Positions 4,854 through 5,418 of a stretch of 5,418 bases of DNA are shown piece after piece; position 1 is the stretch's first letter; each line of letters starts with the position of its first letter. The stretch covers positions 1-5,418 of the forward strand of contig USJB01000090.1 of NCBI GenBank assembly GCA_900554905.1. Reading direction: 5' to 3'. Source of the DNA: an uncultured Collinsella sp. (lineage in GTDB: Bacteria; Actinomycetota; Coriobacteriia; Coriobacteriales; Coriobacteriaceae). The notes under the pieces are model-generated. The model was not told the origin of the DNA. It ran no database searches and saw only the letters and a list, made by a program, of their open reading frames with translations. The position numbers and the translations under genes are program-made.

Positions 4854-5418
4854 GTGGCCGACCAGGACATCAAGATGCTCATCGAGCGCATTATGGCCGA
4901 GGCCCGGACCCATCAGTCCGCCCGCTTCTCAAACGAAATCTACGCAGACGAGCCGATTCTCAAAACCGGCCGACAGATGCAGAATTTCCTCCCCGACCAA
5001 TACCGCAAGATGCGCGAGATATCACGCTGGCAAGAGGATCCCAAAGGCGGCGCGGGACGTTGGCTATCGGAGGCGGAGCTCTTTTACCGCCAAGGCCTGC
5101 TGATGACCGACTTCGAGGACGATTGCCCCTACAACGGCACCTTTAAGTCGTACTTTCCCACCTACAATGCCATGAGCGATCGACAGTTGCGCGGCTACTT
5201 TACCTGGCGTGCCCAAGTGCGCCGCGGAACCGTCGAGGAAACGTCTACATCCTTTGCCTTTTTGTATCTCTATGAGCTGATTTGCGGCATTGGCGTAGAT
5301 GACCCGCTCGACGGTTTTAACAAGATCAAGGCCTTTTGGGATGTCTATCGCGCCTTCGAGCCCGGCATTGATCGGTTTGCACGCGTGTGGTTGCAGGATT
5401 ACGCCGTATTCCATGGGC
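4854..5418 (+). CDS. TerB N-terminal domain protein, truncated by window edge
   Basis: 188 codons are visible from a GTG start with no stop, so the gene continues to the right. The start is fixed by AGGAGG (4844-4849) four bases upstream. The first 60 residues are charged and helical. After that the protein follows the TerB-N pattern: RWLSEAELFYRQGLLM (69-84), C91-PYNGTFKSYFPTYNAMSDRQL (to 112), GYFTWRAQVRRGTVEE (114-129), FAFLYLYELICGIGVDDP (134-151). TerB-N domains occur in large cytosolic proteins linked by comparative genomics to tellurite and general stress-response systems, often with a TerB core or TerB-C domain further on; those would lie outside the window. No other ter genes are seen nearby, so a stress role is inferred from the domain only. 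Confidence 0.85.
   Translation, partial: MADQDIKMLIERIMAEARTHQSARFSNEIYADEPILKTGRQMQNFLPDQYRKMREISRWQEDPKGGAGRWLSEAELFYRQGLLMTDFEDDCPYNGTFKSYFPTYNAMSDRQLRGYFTWRAQVRRGTVEETSTSFAFLYLYELICGIGVDDPLDGFNKIKAFWDVYRAFEPGIDRFARVWLQDYAVFHG

Overview
The window looks like chromosomal DNA from a high-GC Gram-positive gut anaerobe, most likely an actinobacterium of the class Coriobacteriia (Collinsella/Olsenella-like). This is inferred from GC-rich codon use, strong AGGAGG-type ribosome binding sites, an LAxTG-type sortase signal, and the overall protein style. No marker gene is present to prove it.

Layout. On the minus strand, positions 1-381 hold the N-terminal part of a GlcD-like FAD-binding oxidoreductase that runs off the left edge. 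A 344-bp divergent intergenic region follows (382-725), with several short repeats that look regulatory. From 726 to 3931 five plus-strand genes lie close together and probably form one operon: a small acidic protein of unknown function (726-1022); a single-pass membrane-anchored protein (1019-1528, ATGA overlap); a secreted beta-rich protein with a Sec signal peptide (1618-2217); a very small sortase substrate with an LAQTG signal (2201-2482, overlapping the previous gene); and a large secreted cysteine-rich protein (2501-3931).

Downstream, probably transcribed separately, are a DUF554 (YqgA/YdfK-type) membrane protein (4050-4766) and the N-terminal 188 residues of a TerB-N domain protein (4854 to beyond the right edge). 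Each has an extended -10 promoter candidate, TGCTACGAT and TGCTATGAT respectively.

How the genes may work together. Four consecutive products are directed to the membrane, the cell wall or the outside, which suggests a cell-surface assembly cassette. The most interesting points are these. The third and fifth genes share a beta-domain pattern with closely matching residue spacing. The fourth gene encodes an anchor whose mature part is only about 30 residues. The third gene ends in a TITWTV motif and has an upstream W-T-I, a pattern loosely resembling WxL surface domains. No sortase is encoded here, so the enzyme must lie elsewhere. The cytosolic role of the first gene is unknown; it faintly resembles the C-terminal part of DUF559/Vsr-like nuclease-fold proteins, which is a hypothesis only.
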